Assembly: GCA_002811645.1 (NCBI GenBank) | Contig: PDIP01000086.1 | Span: 42,133-106,132 of the forward strand | From: Corallochytrium limacisporum | Taxonomy: Eukaryota > Opisthokonta | Reading direction: 5' to 3' | DNA: 64,000 bases | In this document: piece by piece, positions 1 through 10,230 of the stretch | How the letters are laid out: every line of letters begins with the position of its first letter | Numbering within the stretch: the first letter of the stretch is position 1 | The notes under the pieces: generated by a model | The model's database searches: none | Seen by the model: the letters and a program-made list of their open reading frames with translations, nothing else | Told to the model about the DNA's origin: nothing | Translations under genes and position numbers: made by a program

Positions 1-630
1 AGTGTTTATTCAATCCGTAAACGAAATATTTGAAATTGATTTGGTGTATAATGATATTTAATAATAATGATAATAATCAAAATATATATTATTCAATCAT
101 GATTAAAAAGAGTGATCGGGGTTCTCGTTTTCGTGCGATTTGTCTCATACTTAGGAGACAGAGGGTGGTATTGCTGAAACTGCTAAGATTGACAACTACA
201 CATATGATTGCCTTCCAAAGTAGATCAGTTCCCCTTCACGGAGGGCACTCTTATGGTGATTTGAACTTCACATTCGCAGCTACAACCTACTCCGGCCGCA
301 GTTGAGACTTTCTCCGCACCCACCCTTTACGTGCCCGCCAGCACAATTTGATTCGCACGTTTGATTTGGCGCGATATGTTTGACTTTTCCCTTCCCGCTC
401 CATTTCGACCTCTTCGCTGAGCTCCATTGGTGCCAATTTGGACCACTTCTAGCCCGACCTGAGCTCACACATGTCAGAAACGGCATAGGTCCCCTTCTGG
501 CTGTGTGTGAGCGCTGGAAATTCATGGCCCTCGATGCAAGAATTTGTTGGTATATAGAGAAAGTGATAACAAAAACAGAGTTGCAGCAGATAATTCCAAT
601 CTTCGAACCCATACGGAATTAGTGCTGAGA
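1..630. other. Left-edge intergenic DNA, upstream of the BARD1-like gene
   Basis: No coding frame here has recognisable protein features. The first part is AT-rich, with runs of AATAATGATAATAAT type, and the rest has ordinary composition. The last few hundred bases presumably hold the promoter of the following gene, but I see no clear TATA or initiator element. Confidence 0.5.
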
Positions 631-2241
631 ATGCCGGACAGGAAAGCAGAGATGTTGGATCATGCACAGTGGCCTCATCTGCGGAAGGCTTTAAAACGGG
701 CAAGAGGCGTTTTCGTCTGTAGCATTTGTATTGACGAAATACATGAAGCTTACAAGCTCACTGACTGCGGACATCATTTCTGTCGGGTGTGCATCGAATC
801 ACACTTGGAGGAAGAGAATAACTGCCCCCAGTGTGGCTCACTTGCAACACCCAGAAGTCTTGTGAAGGTCGCTCTCATAGATGATCTTTTTGCGATGGTA
901 GAAAATATTTGGACCCACATTGCTGCTCTACGGAAGTACTCTGAATTCGGAAGGAAGAAATTACTCGTCTCCCATCGAACGAGATGGAGTCCAGATGCTG
1001 ACTCCTCGCCCACCATTGACACTCCACGACAAAGGAAGAAAGGTACCCACCAGGAAAAACGAGTACCCCATGAATCATTGGTAACCCAATGCAAGCTAGA
1101 CATTACCAACCAATCTCGGTTCTGGGTTTCACCTACGGCAGGGTCTCGTTACAGCGGAGTAAAGCCCTTAAATGTCAACAGACGTAATCTGAAAGGTGAG
1201 ACCAAGCTTCATCAGTTTGCAGTGAAAGGGGACATTGAGGGAGTTCAGCGATGTCTGGACGCTGGAGCGAACCCAAACACCACAGACAATGCGGGCTGGA
1301 GTCCCCTACACGATGTTGTAAACAATTGCTCAGTTAACATTGCCCGGATACTACTCAATGCGGGCGCTGACCCTAACCTAGGGGCGCAGGAGAACGGAAA
1401 CACTGCATTACATGAAGCAATTGAACAAAACCACATGGAACTGATTGATCTCCTGGTTTCCTTCGGGGCCAGAATGGATATTGCAAACAATACGGGGCTT
1501 ACTGCCAGGATGCAGTTGTCCAAGCCCGAGGCTGCTCGACTTGAAGCAGTGGCTGATTCCCTCCATACAACACGGTCGACCATGGCGGGCGAAGTAGGCC
1601 CCGAAGCTTCCTCAGCCCAATTTAAGGACTTGAGAATTGCTTTCACAAGAATTCCCGATAAGACGAAGAAGAAATACCTGAGGATAGCCGCAGACTTGAA
1701 GTTTCTGATCGATCAGCCGGTACAATCTGCGAGCCATCTTGTAACAGCAGTGGACAATAGTGGAAAGGTGGAAGCAAGGACTCAGAAGTACCTCACGGCG
1801 CTCTTGCTTGGAAAACCAATTGTAACACCATCTTGGCTGGAAGAGTGCATTAGACAAAGCAAGGTCCTGGGAGACCAGGAATTTCGGCCACAAGCTGACG
1901 AGGAGTTCAAAGATCCAGTTGGATATCGTATGCTTGCAGCCAGAGATGAAGGAAGCAAGCTTTTCGCTGGATTGACGTTCTGGTTTCACGGTCGCTTCCA
2001 TAGTGTAAGTCGAGAGGACTGGACAAGACTTGTTCGCCTTGGCGGTGGTATGGTTTGGGCCAAACATCCCCATCGCTATGAGGGCCAGCACGCTAAACAC
2101 TCTTCCTTCGATAGGCCACAGTTTATTGTTGTGTACGATGTCATGAAATTCAAGGGCCGCTTACAGTACCCCCACGCAGTTGCCCATGTAAACTGGCTCA
2201 AAGACTGTATCTCGCATAGTGGAATTCTTCCCCTTTCGTAG
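631..2241 (+). CDS. BARD1: BARD1-like RING-ankyrin-BRCT protein (E3 ubiquitin ligase subunit)
   Basis: The 536-residue product carries the full BARD1 domain order. The RING finger has C30, C33, C46, H48, C51, C54, C65 and C68, with C3HC4 spacing. About three ankyrin repeats span residues 188-295 (motifs such as SPLHDVV and TALHEAI). Two BRCT domains fill residues 332-536, each with its conserved tryptophan (SWLEECI and NWLKDCI). BARD1 pairs with BRCA1 through the RING and acts in homologous recombination and histone H2A ubiquitination; the ankyrin and BRCT parts read nucleosome marks. I chose the ATG at 631; the same frame is open further upstream but only from non-ATG codons. Human BARD1 has 777 residues, so the linker between RING and ankyrins is shorter here. 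No intron is needed. The gene converges on the next one, 84 bp apart. No BRCA1 partner lies in the window. A plant-type BARD1/ROW1 is less likely because the ankyrins are present. Confidence 0.88.
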   Translation: MPDRKAEMLDHAQWPHLRKALKRARGVFVCSICIDEIHEAYKLTDCGHHFCRVCIESHLEEENNCPQCGSLATPRSLVKVALIDDLFAMVENIWTHIAALRKYSEFGRKKLLVSHRTRWSPDADSSPTIDTPRQRKKGTHQEKRVPHESLVTQCKLDITNQSRFWVSPTAGSRYSGVKPLNVNRRNLKGETKLHQFAVKGDIEGVQRCLDAGANPNTTDNAGWSPLHDVVNNCSVNIARILLNAGADPNLGAQENGNTALHEAIEQNHMELIDLLVSFGARMDIANNTGLTARMQLSKPEAARLEAVADSLHTTRSTMAGEVGPEASSAQFKDLRIAFTRIPDKTKKKYLRIAADLKFLIDQPVQSASHLVTAVDNSGKVEARTQKYLTALLLGKPIVTPSWLEECIRQSKVLGDQEFRPQADEEFKDPVGYRMLAARDEGSKLFAGLTFWFHGRFHSVSREDWTRLVRLGGGMVWAKHPHRYEGQHAKHSSFDRPQFIVVYDVMKFKGRLQYPHAVAHVNWLKDCISHSGILPLS

Positions 2242-2325
2242 CCAAAATGTATACACTGGGCAATCTCTGCTATCTGTCCGAGTGCAAGGTGGCAACGCTG
2301 CATATCTGACTTCCATATTTTTTCT

Positions 2326-3498
2326 CTATCTTTTTGTGTGTACATGCCTCTTGGCGCCTCGCAACATCGCTCGGCGACCACTTGAAGAGGACGAGCTGTC
2401 TATCATTTTCTGTGACGGGAAATGGTTCATTCTGGTGGCAGCAATGGCAGCAGATTGTTCAGGTGTCAGCGGCTTCATGTTGGTGTACGCAGCCGTTTCA
2501 TTATGTTTCACGTCATGCTGGGTCATGATATGGTTCTCCAGATGATGCTTGAGACGGAAATCCCACTTGCATATCGTACATTCATAGCGCCGAATGTTCA
2601 AGTGCGTGAGCTTATGGCGCTCCAACGTCGTGGTCTCCCGGAACGCCTTGTTGCACATAAAGCACTTGTGAGGTTTGCATCCAGTATGTGTATTGATGTG
2701 GGCTAGGAGCCGATCGCCTTTCGTGAATGCCTTACCGCAAATAGCACACTGCCCTCTGTCCGTCATTGGGCCTGTTTCTGAGGACCTTACAGTCGCGATT
2801 GAAGTCGTGCCTACCTGAATTTCTCGAGATGTTGTGCCAATACTTGGCTCCGCTGGCCCGGTTGGTGCTACGATGACAGGTACTGACGCAGCAAAATACA
2901 TCACTTGTCCCTGAGCATTTGTAAAGGGTATCTGAACTGATGGAGGCGCATCCAATGCAGGCGTCTGTGTCATCACGCGCTGTCCTAGCATTCCAGACGG
3001 CGCAAGGAAAGGCTGATAGTGAGGATTAGGAGGGATAGTTGCCGGGACAGTGGGCAGTACTCCAGGATGAAAGGGAGGGGAATGCATAGTCCTCGGTACT
3101 GTTTGAGATGGTAGTAGGTGCTCCGTTTGCGGACCTTGAATATTTTTGCATAGTGAGTGTTGTAGTAAGGGTGGTGGCGGTACGCTTGGTGATACTTTTG
3201 TTGGTCCAGATGGAGGATACCTTGAGTCTGATGGACCTTGAATGGAAGGCATTGCTGCCACTCTGAATGACTGTGCCTCCTGACGGGACCGCAGTTCACC
3301 AGGTTGCACAGAGTACAGAGCATGTGGAACAGCTGGGCTAGCATAGTGGGCACGGGGTTGTACCGCTCCGGCAAGCTGCACCGGTGAAACCAAAGCATAT
3401 ACCTGAGGGACCATCACACTATGATCCATGTCTGTTCCTGCTTCCTGTTCATGGCTGTGCCCCGGCTGCTCGATCTTGCCGGCCGGGAATCCACTCAT
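2326..3498 (-). CDS. C2H2 zinc-finger protein, three C-terminal fingers (paralogue A)
   Basis: The 390-residue protein has a long Pro/Gln/Ser-rich, probably disordered N-terminal half. Three consecutive C2H2 fingers follow at about residues 249-330. The first two are joined by a TGCKPHKC linker, close to the classical TGEKP linker. The third finger has an unusual H-x4-H end. Tandem fingers of this kind normally bind DNA, so a nuclear transcription factor is likely; the target is unknown. The start is the ATG at 3498. Four codons upstream an in-frame TTG exists, but I see no reason to use it. A serine run followed by a basic tail ends the protein. The fingers closely resemble those of the divergent neighbour starting at 4988, with the same spacing and the same odd third finger, so the two look like duplicates. 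In the neighbour the fingers are N-terminal instead. Confidence 0.85.
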   Translation of the reverse strand: MSGFPAGKIEQPGHSHEQEAGTDMDHSVMVPQVYALVSPVQLAGAVQPRAHYASPAVPHALYSVQPGELRSRQEAQSFRVAAMPSIQGPSDSRYPPSGPTKVSPSVPPPPLLQHSLCKNIQGPQTEHLLPSQTVPRTMHSPPFHPGVLPTVPATIPPNPHYQPFLAPSGMLGQRVMTQTPALDAPPSVQIPFTNAQGQVMYFAASVPVIVAPTGPAEPSIGTTSREIQVGTTSIATVRSSETGPMTDRGQCAICGKAFTKGDRLLAHINTHTGCKPHKCFMCNKAFRETTTLERHKLTHLNIRRYECTICKWDFRLKHHLENHIMTQHDVKHNETAAYTNMKPLTPEQSAAIAATRMNHFPSQKMIDSSSSSSGRRAMLRGAKRHVHTKR

Positions 3499-4987
3499 TT
3501 GTGCTTTCAATGGATTTTGCTGGGTACCTGTTGAAAGCCCTACGTTCGCACCTTACCGATCCATTTCCGGCTGTATTTGAGTTAGACTTCCAGGAGACGT
3601 ACTGTCTTGTTTGGTTCTTTCTGCGTTGTTGAAAGATTGAGAAGTTGATGTCGTGCACTTGGCACAACTCTTGGCCACACTTGTCCCGAAGTCAGTGACG
3701 GTTTTCGTCGTTTTTGATTTGATCGAAGGCCCAACGTGGAACATGAAATTTGCTGGGTGGCGTACATCTACATTTACACTCGACGTTAGGCCTTCAGGAC
3801 CTTTAGCGGACAGAACCACAGTGTTCTGAATTCTCGTGCATGTTGGCAATCATAGTTCCGGAGGAACCTGCCAGCCAGTCAGCTTTCGGATCACGATTTC
3901 GTTGCTGTTGTTATTGTCAATGTCCGAACAACAACTACGCGATTCCCTTAGATGATCGTTCCCAGTGCTGTACGTCGGTTTGGAAGCTCGCTAAAGAGAA
4001 GGGGACTCGGTTTCGGAATGCACGCACTTTTTTTAGTTCGACAGCAGTGTACGGCCTCTGATTCCAAATCATATATATTGCCATCGATTGCATTCTGATT
4101 TGGCGTATACTACAGTGAAACACCACACTTATCGTCCAGGAATTGTATTTCAGTAGTGTAGATGCAACTGTTTTAAGAACAATGGAGAAAGGTTTAATAT
4201 TCTTTACGCATTCCACTTTCAAAGGCTATGCCTCATTGGCTGTGTATCTGCAACTCTCCATTCTTCAGTAGCAGTATAGAGCAGTCCCTCTCCATTTACG
4301 TTGTAACTTCCGCAGGTCGGAAATCCCAAAGCGGCATACTGGGACAATTTACCCCAAGTGCCGTCACCAGATTCTCCAACAGTGGCACAGTAGGATCGCG
4401 TACACATTGCAAGTCTGACCAGCCTCTGCTTGGGCTGTGCCATAGTAAATATATGGAGACGACAATTTTCGATTGCGAACTTGCTGCAATCACAATATTG
4501 AATGATGCTGGAATCCGGCCAGTCTTCTTTTCCAAGGAGCGCTACAGTCCCCCTCCCCCCCCACCCCCCGGGGAGGGGAATTTCCCTGAGTAGAAAGTGG
4601 AAACTTAGACTTTGGGAGTCCACTTCGCGTCTCAGAAAATTGTCATCATTCGTGCACCATGGTGCACCAACGACCTCGAGACTGTTTTTCCATTTTTGGA
4701 AACAGTATAGTATAGGAAATTCCCTATTTCGAGAGACCAATCGAGAACATTCCAATACAATGACAAGGCAGCTACAAATACCCGTTCACAAGTGTCTTGC
4801 ATATGCAGGAACCAGAATTTGATTAGTGGACATTTGCTCTCATCACTCACGGAGTGAGCGGGCCACCGGGAGACCCTCCGCCACAGCCTCAGCGGCGGAT
4901 TTTGCCATCTGCTACACAGAAATTGTTGCTACACCGAAGTTAACGCTGCTCCTGCGGCGTAGCGGTGTGGATGCTTTCTGCGCAGAC
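3499..4987. other. Shared upstream region between two divergent zinc-finger genes
   Basis: About 1.5 kb separates the starts of the two paralogous zinc-finger genes. Short open frames on both strands (for example 4219-4755, minus) lack ATG starts or family features and I do not call them. A C-run followed by a short G-run lies at 4549-4578. The region probably holds the promoters of both genes. Confidence 0.5.
4549..4578. repeat. C-run/G-run low-complexity site
   Basis: Clusters of C (about 5, 8 and 6) are followed by GGGGAGGGG. Similar C-run/G-run junctions occur at 10185-10230, 13227-13251 and 58719-58740, always outside genes. Confidence 0.6.
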
Positions 4988-6358
4988 ATGGCCGATGCGA
5001 GAGATGCACACGGAGGAGCAAGTGAGAAGGAGGGTAGGCGAGGTCCGACGAACGGGTCACGGTACCGCGATGCGCAGGAGGCGACACCAATATTTCAGTC
5101 TCGGCCAACATCGAACGCATCTGACCGCGGTGCCGGGCAGATGAGCCAGGACGCGGTCGGCAGGAAGGGGCAGAGTCGGGACCAGGGGACCAAGAAAAGT
5201 GAATTCGCCTGTGACAGATGTGGCCAGTTGTTCAAACGGAAACACCGGTTGGTGTTACACACACGCATGCACACGGGGCACAAGCCACACAAGTGCGGCC
5301 TGTGCGGTAAGACGTTCGCGGAGCTGGCGAGTCTCCGAAACCACGAGTTTGTGCACAGCAACAAACGACCGCACGCGTGCCCGTTCTGCTTCAAACCGTT
5401 CAAACTGCGGCACCACCTGAAGAGACACTCAGTCATCTGCCACAACATTGAGCTCCCGCCCTGTGGCGCGTTGGGGCAACACCAGAAGTCAAGGTGGCAC
5501 CTGCAGGACGTTTCTGGCAAGCTGTACGCCTTTCATGGGCCAGACGGGTGTGTTGTGAGGAAATTTCCCATCGACGTCCAACTGTGCCCGGTGTGCCATG
5601 TGGAGAGTGGTCGAGTCGCGGATGCGGGCTGGCTTACTGAGCCGTTCGACGAACCTCCGGCGGGCACATACTTTGGCCAGCCCATCACGGTGAGCAAACC
5701 GGTGAGTGCGACGCTGGGGGTGACGGGGCGCGGCGGGGCTTCGACGGCCGAGGTGAAGAATGAGGCCACCGGTGACCCTGAGTGCGGACGGTCTGAAGTG
5801 GACACCAAGGACGAGAGAGTGGCGTATGGTGGTGGTGGTGGCCAGTACAGTGGGGGTGGCAGTGGCACTCAGGGTTCGAGACCGGTGCAACAGGACCCGA
5901 GGGGAGCGTACGCAGGAAATGAGGCTGTGGTGTTCCTGACTCCCATGGCGCATATGCTGGTTCATCCGCAGCAGGTCGTGCACGGGGCGCACGCTGGCCA
6001 AGACGTCGCAAACCAGTGGCAGTGCCAGCAAGTGTACGCCATTCCCATGAACCAGCAGCAACCGGCCATGTACCCGGTGCCGACAAAGCAACAGCGACCG
6101 GACTCCGTGTACCCGGCGCCGACACACCACCCGCGAGCTTCCCACTACCAGGCCCACCACCTGCACGGCCCCGTGGTCATGTACCAAGTTCCACCGCAAG
6201 GGCAGCCAAGCCAACAGCCCGGGCTCATGATGTACAGACTGACCCAGGCAGCGCCGGCATCCCCAACATCGGCACCGGACCCGACGCGGTTGCCGGTGCC
6301 TACCCCACCGTCGGGCAGCACGCCTCAGCACCCCTCATCCCGCCGAAGCTGTCTCTAG
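4988..6358 (+). CDS. C2H2 zinc-finger protein, three N-terminal fingers (paralogue B)
   Basis: The 456-residue protein has three C2H2 fingers at about residues 73-155. The first linker is TGHKPHKC, and the last finger has an H-x4-H end preceded by FKLRHHLKRH. The matching part of the gene at 2326-3498 is FRLKHHLENH, so the two proteins are paralogues. After the fingers comes a variable domain with a CPVCH motif. A Gly-rich stretch and a long Pro/Gln/Tyr-rich tail follow, with repeated YPVPTKQQ/YPAPTHH-type units, typical of a disordered activation region. The start is the ATG at 4988; the frame is open upstream to 4826 only from a GTG. GC content is visibly higher than in paralogue A. The gene converges on the metalloprotease gene, 128 bp apart. 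A DNA-binding transcription factor is the likely role; the target is unknown. Confidence 0.83.
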   Translation: MADARDAHGGASEKEGRRGPTNGSRYRDAQEATPIFQSRPTSNASDRGAGQMSQDAVGRKGQSRDQGTKKSEFACDRCGQLFKRKHRLVLHTRMHTGHKPHKCGLCGKTFAELASLRNHEFVHSNKRPHACPFCFKPFKLRHHLKRHSVICHNIELPPCGALGQHQKSRWHLQDVSGKLYAFHGPDGCVVRKFPIDVQLCPVCHVESGRVADAGWLTEPFDEPPAGTYFGQPITVSKPVSATLGVTGRGGASTAEVKNEATGDPECGRSEVDTKDERVAYGGGGGQYSGGGSGTQGSRPVQQDPRGAYAGNEAVVFLTPMAHMLVHPQQVVHGAHAGQDVANQWQCQQVYAIPMNQQQPAMYPVPTKQQRPDSVYPAPTHHPRASHYQAHHLHGPVVMYQVPPQGQPSQQPGLMMYRLTQAAPASPTSAPDPTRLPVPTPPSGSTPQHPSSRRSCL

Positions 6359-6486
6359 GGTTCATACCCGCATGTTGATGCTCTGCAAGCATTCTGACGA
6401 GTATGTCGCGAGTAGGCACAAAAACAAGTTAAGCACTGAATTATAGAGAGGTAGATGTATGTATGATTATACGAGTTTTACTAGTG

Positions 6487-9400
6487 TTAGCGGTAGTTAT
6501 CGATGACTGAATATGGTAGACTTCCTGACGGTTCTTTTGAGTCGCTCTGCGGGGATATGGACAGGCTCTGTTGTCTATGAAATGAATCGCTCGACGACGA
6601 CAGTTTCTGGTTTGCGCCAAGGTGGGTGTGAGATGTCGGTGCTTTGTTCTTGTCCAAGTTAGAAGAGCCTCCCGGAAGAAGTTGATTGAGCTCGGGGATG
6701 TTTACCGCCGTTATGTCATGAGGGATATGCCTCTGTTTACCATCAGAGTGGGAACTGAAAAATCTACATATGGAAGAAAGACCACCCGCTCGTCTAGTTG
6801 CTGTCCCGTTTTCATCTCTAGACTGATGACGATGCAACCTCTGTCCTTCTTCACCGTGCTCTTTGCGTGCCTGTCTCCGCTTTCGGTTTCTGTACTCAAA
6901 GACGCCTAAGTAGACGAGTAGACTAGTGCTAATGAAAGCACAGGCGCCTACGGTTACTGCAGCCCACACTGGGAGACCCAAAATGGATTGCTCCGGTGGC
7001 ACACAGTCAACGTTACACAGTCGCGAAATCTGAGCTGGCCGTGTGCCCGTGCACATGACTTCGTCTAGGATCGTTCCAGACTGACTGACGCAGTCATAGT
7101 CCGTACTTTGGGTACCGTTGCACCAGTCTGAACACGAAGACCACCGCTTTTCCTCCCATGCTGGATACACGGAGCTCCCACAGTCAACGAGAGCAACATG
7201 GCAGATTCTTTGTACAAGTGGCACAGGCTCCCCGCAGAAACTGTTACTAACTCGTCGCCCAGTGTCATCGCGCTCGCAGTATATGTCGCGGTACTGCAAT
7301 CCGTAACCACATTGGCGGTCACATTCCGACCAGGAGGTTGTCCGCCATACAAACTTACCAGGGAGGCATTCGCCACCAAAACAACTCTTGTTCGTGTCAC
7401 ATATGGTACCATCCGTGACATAGCTAATGCTTGCGTCCGGGTGTGTACAATTTCCTGCGTAACTGCACCGCTCTTGACAAATGTTGCTAGATTCAATTGC
7501 GCAGGACTGTAGGGCATGGTCACTGCAAACGGGGGTTATACATTCCCCGTTGCTACAGTAACCCTCTGAGCTAGTTCCGCAAGAAGTATCTGGCAGACGG
7601 AATTGACATGTGTCAAAATTGCAGCACTCGGCCTCAAAGTCTGTCCAAGTGACGGAACTTGAGCACTGTGCTTCTTCAGCCAGAACACAAAGCGACTGGT
7701 CACAGCACGCTGAGTCGTCATCACACTCTTCGCCGTGTTCCACAACTCCGTTGCCACATTCTGGCTGGAAATGCACGAGACAATTAGCATGACTAGTGTA
7801 GCCATTCAGAGTATCAGAAATGTGCTCACAGACCTGTCCCGCATTCTCTGCAAGGAACCGTTGCTCACTAGTCTTATCGTGAGACATTAAACCGTTTGTG
7901 GTATGTCTGGCTCCAAAATTATGCCCAATTTCGTGAGCAAAGGTCATCCATGTCCGACCGCCAACATAGTATGATGTGACAGCAGTACCACTACTGCAAA
8001 ATTGTCCATTTGCACAAGATCCCCAGTAACAGGATCTCTGGCATTCTGGTTCATTTTCTGGACAATTCTCACAGTAGATGCTATTCTGCATGCAGAGCAC
8101 CCCCACACCGGCCAATCCGACCGTCACACTGCCTCCTCCAGGTTGCACCGGATAACAATTTGTCAGGAGATGCCAGAGACCGTTCTGAGTGTCGCGGCTG
8201 GCTCCATCTGTTGCCGAGCAGCAAGATCGCCAACGCGAGAACATGTCAAGCTTTTCGTTGATTGTCGCACCACAGTCCCGGGTGTTAGTACCCGAAGGGG
8301 CCTCATTCCAGTCAGGACCCCCACTGGAGCTGTACATCACTACTGTACCTAGAACTAGTACTACATGCACCTGGTCTGCGTATACTGTGTTTGCAGCATT
8401 GATGATACGCATGAGGTGCTCACTTGCAAAATCCACGCCGCCGTTGCGGGCCACAAAGCCGTAGTCCATGGCCACACCAATATGCAAAGCATAGGCGTCG
8501 TTAGGACAATCTTGGAGTAGGTCTGTAGCCTCGGCGACGGTGGATCTGGATTGTTTATACAAGGCACCCGCAGCTTCAGCGTAGGATGAAATACCAGGAG
8601 TGGGCAACTTCAACGCCAAGGGTGAGTGGTGTCCGTGCTCTTGCTTTTGCCGTGCCTGTATGCTTCCGTCTTTTCTGGACCCGCCACTGATACCACTGTT
8701 CCTACGTGAAAGGTGCAGGTCGGAGATATTGTCATGCAGTCTGATCCCAGTGCCCACTCCGCAGACGCCAATATCGCCGATGCCATACTCTGCCAACTCG
8801 TTCACCACACGTTGGGTAATCGCGTCATCCTCCCAAGAACCAGTGGTAGAGGAGCCCTGCGTCATGCGGTAATGTTGATGGTGCACTCTGTCGTTCCGAC
8901 GGTATTGCTTGTGATCCTGACCAGCAGAGACAAATCCGTCCACAACAACCCAGTCCTGGATCCTTTCATCCCATATCAATGCATGAATCCCGCCGAGAGC
9001 CAAATAGCTGAACGTTACCGAAGCTATTGTCTCGCCGTTGCCATTCAGTGCCCGATAAGCCAGGAAACGAGGGAAGTTTTTGATACTTTCATTGTGTTTG
9101 TGCCGGTGCTCATCAGAGTATCCCTGAGGATCGATGACTCGGTAGCTGCTAGTGTGCGCCTGCCAGCCAACTGTACCAAATATGCTCTCATCTCGCTGCA
9201 AATTGAGATAATAGTTTGTGATTCCTAGTCGGAACTTGAGCCCAAAGCGATCAGGAAGATCTCGATATCCATGTCCATCCGGCTGCCCAGGAGACTGTAG
9301 GTGTGTAGCGCTACCATACTTACCACTGCCGTAATTGCTTCTAAAGGTGATCAAATCCTCAAAAATTTCTTCAAATTCTACAAAGATTTCATCACTGGAT

Positions 9401-9492
9401 AGAAGGACTGCGGGCTGTCCGCTCAGGGCAACTCCCCAGGCAGGACTCTGCAGCGCACAGAATAAACACAATGAGTACACAAGAACTCTCAT
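6487..9492 (-). CDS. ADAM-like (M12B, reprolysin) transmembrane metalloprotease with thrombospondin type-1 repeats
   Basis: The 1,001-residue protein starts at the ATG at 9492 with a signal peptide (MRVLVYSLCLFCALQS). A reprolysin-type propeptide follows. The catalytic domain begins near an IGVAMDYGF strand and carries the zinc site HEIGHNFGARH at about residues 519-529. Next is a disintegrin-like domain with CGNGVVEHGEECDDD near residue 577 and further Cys pairs. Two thrombospondin type-1 repeats start near residues 716 (TSWSECDRQCGYG) and 780 (RWSSCSDWCNG). One transmembrane helix lies at about 839-864 before a basic stop-transfer and a cytoplasmic tail of roughly 135 residues rich in Ser, His and Arg. 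It should therefore be a type I surface protease that sheds or cleaves extracellular proteins. Animal ADAMs have the membrane anchor but normally no TSP1 repeats; ADAMTS proteins have TSP1 repeats but no anchor. This one combines both. The catalytic residues are intact. Confidence 0.9.
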   Translation of the reverse strand: MRVLVYSLCLFCALQSPAWGVALSGQPAVLLSSDEIFVEFEEIFEDLITFRSNYGSGKYGSATHLQSPGQPDGHGYRDLPDRFGLKFRLGITNYYLNLQRDESIFGTVGWQAHTSSYRVIDPQGYSDEHRHKHNESIKNFPRFLAYRALNGNGETIASVTFSYLALGGIHALIWDERIQDWVVVDGFVSAGQDHKQYRRNDRVHHQHYRMTQGSSTTGSWEDDAITQRVVNELAEYGIGDIGVCGVGTGIRLHDNISDLHLSRRNSGISGGSRKDGSIQARQKQEHGHHSPLALKLPTPGISSYAEAAGALYKQSRSTVAEATDLLQDCPNDAYALHIGVAMDYGFVARNGGVDFASEHLMRIINAANTVYADQVHVVLVLGTVVMYSSSGGPDWNEAPSGTNTRDCGATINEKLDMFSRWRSCCSATDGASRDTQNGLWHLLTNCYPVQPGGGSVTVGLAGVGVLCMQNSIYCENCPENEPECQRSCYWGSCANGQFCSSGTAVTSYYVGGRTWMTFAHEIGHNFGARHTTNGLMSHDKTSEQRFLAENAGQVCEHISDTLNGYTSHANCLVHFQPECGNGVVEHGEECDDDSACCDQSLCVLAEEAQCSSSVTWTDFEAECCNFDTCQFRLPDTSCGTSSEGYCSNGECITPVCSDHALQSCAIESSNICQERCSYAGNCTHPDASISYVTDGTICDTNKSCFGGECLPGKFVWRTTSWSECDRQCGYGLQYRDIYCERDDTGRRVSNSFCGEPVPLVQRICHVALVDCGSSVYPAWEEKRWSSCSDWCNGTQSTDYDCVSQSGTILDEVMCTGTRPAQISRLCNVDCVPPEQSILGLPVWAAVTVGACAFISTSLLVYLGVFEYRNRKRRQARKEHGEEGQRLHRHQSRDENGTATRRAGGLSSICRFFSSHSDGKQRHIPHDITAVNIPELNQLLPGGSSNLDKNKAPTSHTHLGANQKLSSSSDSFHRQQSLSISPQSDSKEPSGSLPYSVIDNYR

Positions 9493-10184
9493 GAATTTAT
9501 ATTGAAGAAAGAAATAAACCCATGTAGACAAAATTAGTTCTTCCTCTATTCATTCTGTCTCGTTTGTTCTCCCACTGTCTTTAGTGATCACTATAGGATC
9601 CGGCAGCTATATCGGCGGATTTGAAGTAGCTGGTTGTTCTACCATGTTTCATTTACATGGGTCTTTGTCAAATAGAATCTCCTCATTCAATGTATTAGCT
9701 GTGGCTCATCACAGTCATGTCCGTGAATTCGTGTTTTTCAATAGTATCTGTGAGGCCGATGGAAAGTCCTCAGCTCACAAAATCTGAGCACCTGTCAGTC
9801 ATCTCTTGAAACAGGAGGTCGGTACGTGCGGGGTTCGCAAAACTGGGAGTCCACCATACAAACTTTGGTAACCCTCGCTATGGGATATCCATTTCCACCA
9901 GCAGGCTTGTCCGCAGACGCAGGGGTTGATAGGCTACGTAAAAAGAAACCGTGTATTGCTTAGGGTCGTTCGATTCTGTGATACTTTAAACGTTGTCGTC
10001 TCAAGGCCGAACACGGACAACCAGTTGTCGCACACTCAGGGATGAATGAGTGAGGTCTGTTTGATGAATTGTACAAGTTTGTGCCAACGGGCAAAAATAC
10101 AAATGGCAAACTCTCCGAGATCCAATTCACAAACTGGCCCTCCTCCGCATCTACACATTCCCCACCCTCCCGCAATCGCGGCCT

Positions 10185-10230
10185 TCCCCAACCCCGGGGG
10201 CGGCCCCGGGGGTTGGGGGGGGGGGGAAGG
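10185..10230. repeat. GC-only inverted low-complexity site
   Basis: CCCC-GGGGG blocks are repeated twice and followed by a run of 12 G after TT. The block can fold on itself or form a G-quadruplex. Confidence 0.6.

Noticed and set aside
4219-4755. Minus-strand open frame of 178 codons
   Set aside because: It begins with TTG, crosses the C/G-run and shows no domain. It is likely chance within a promoter region.
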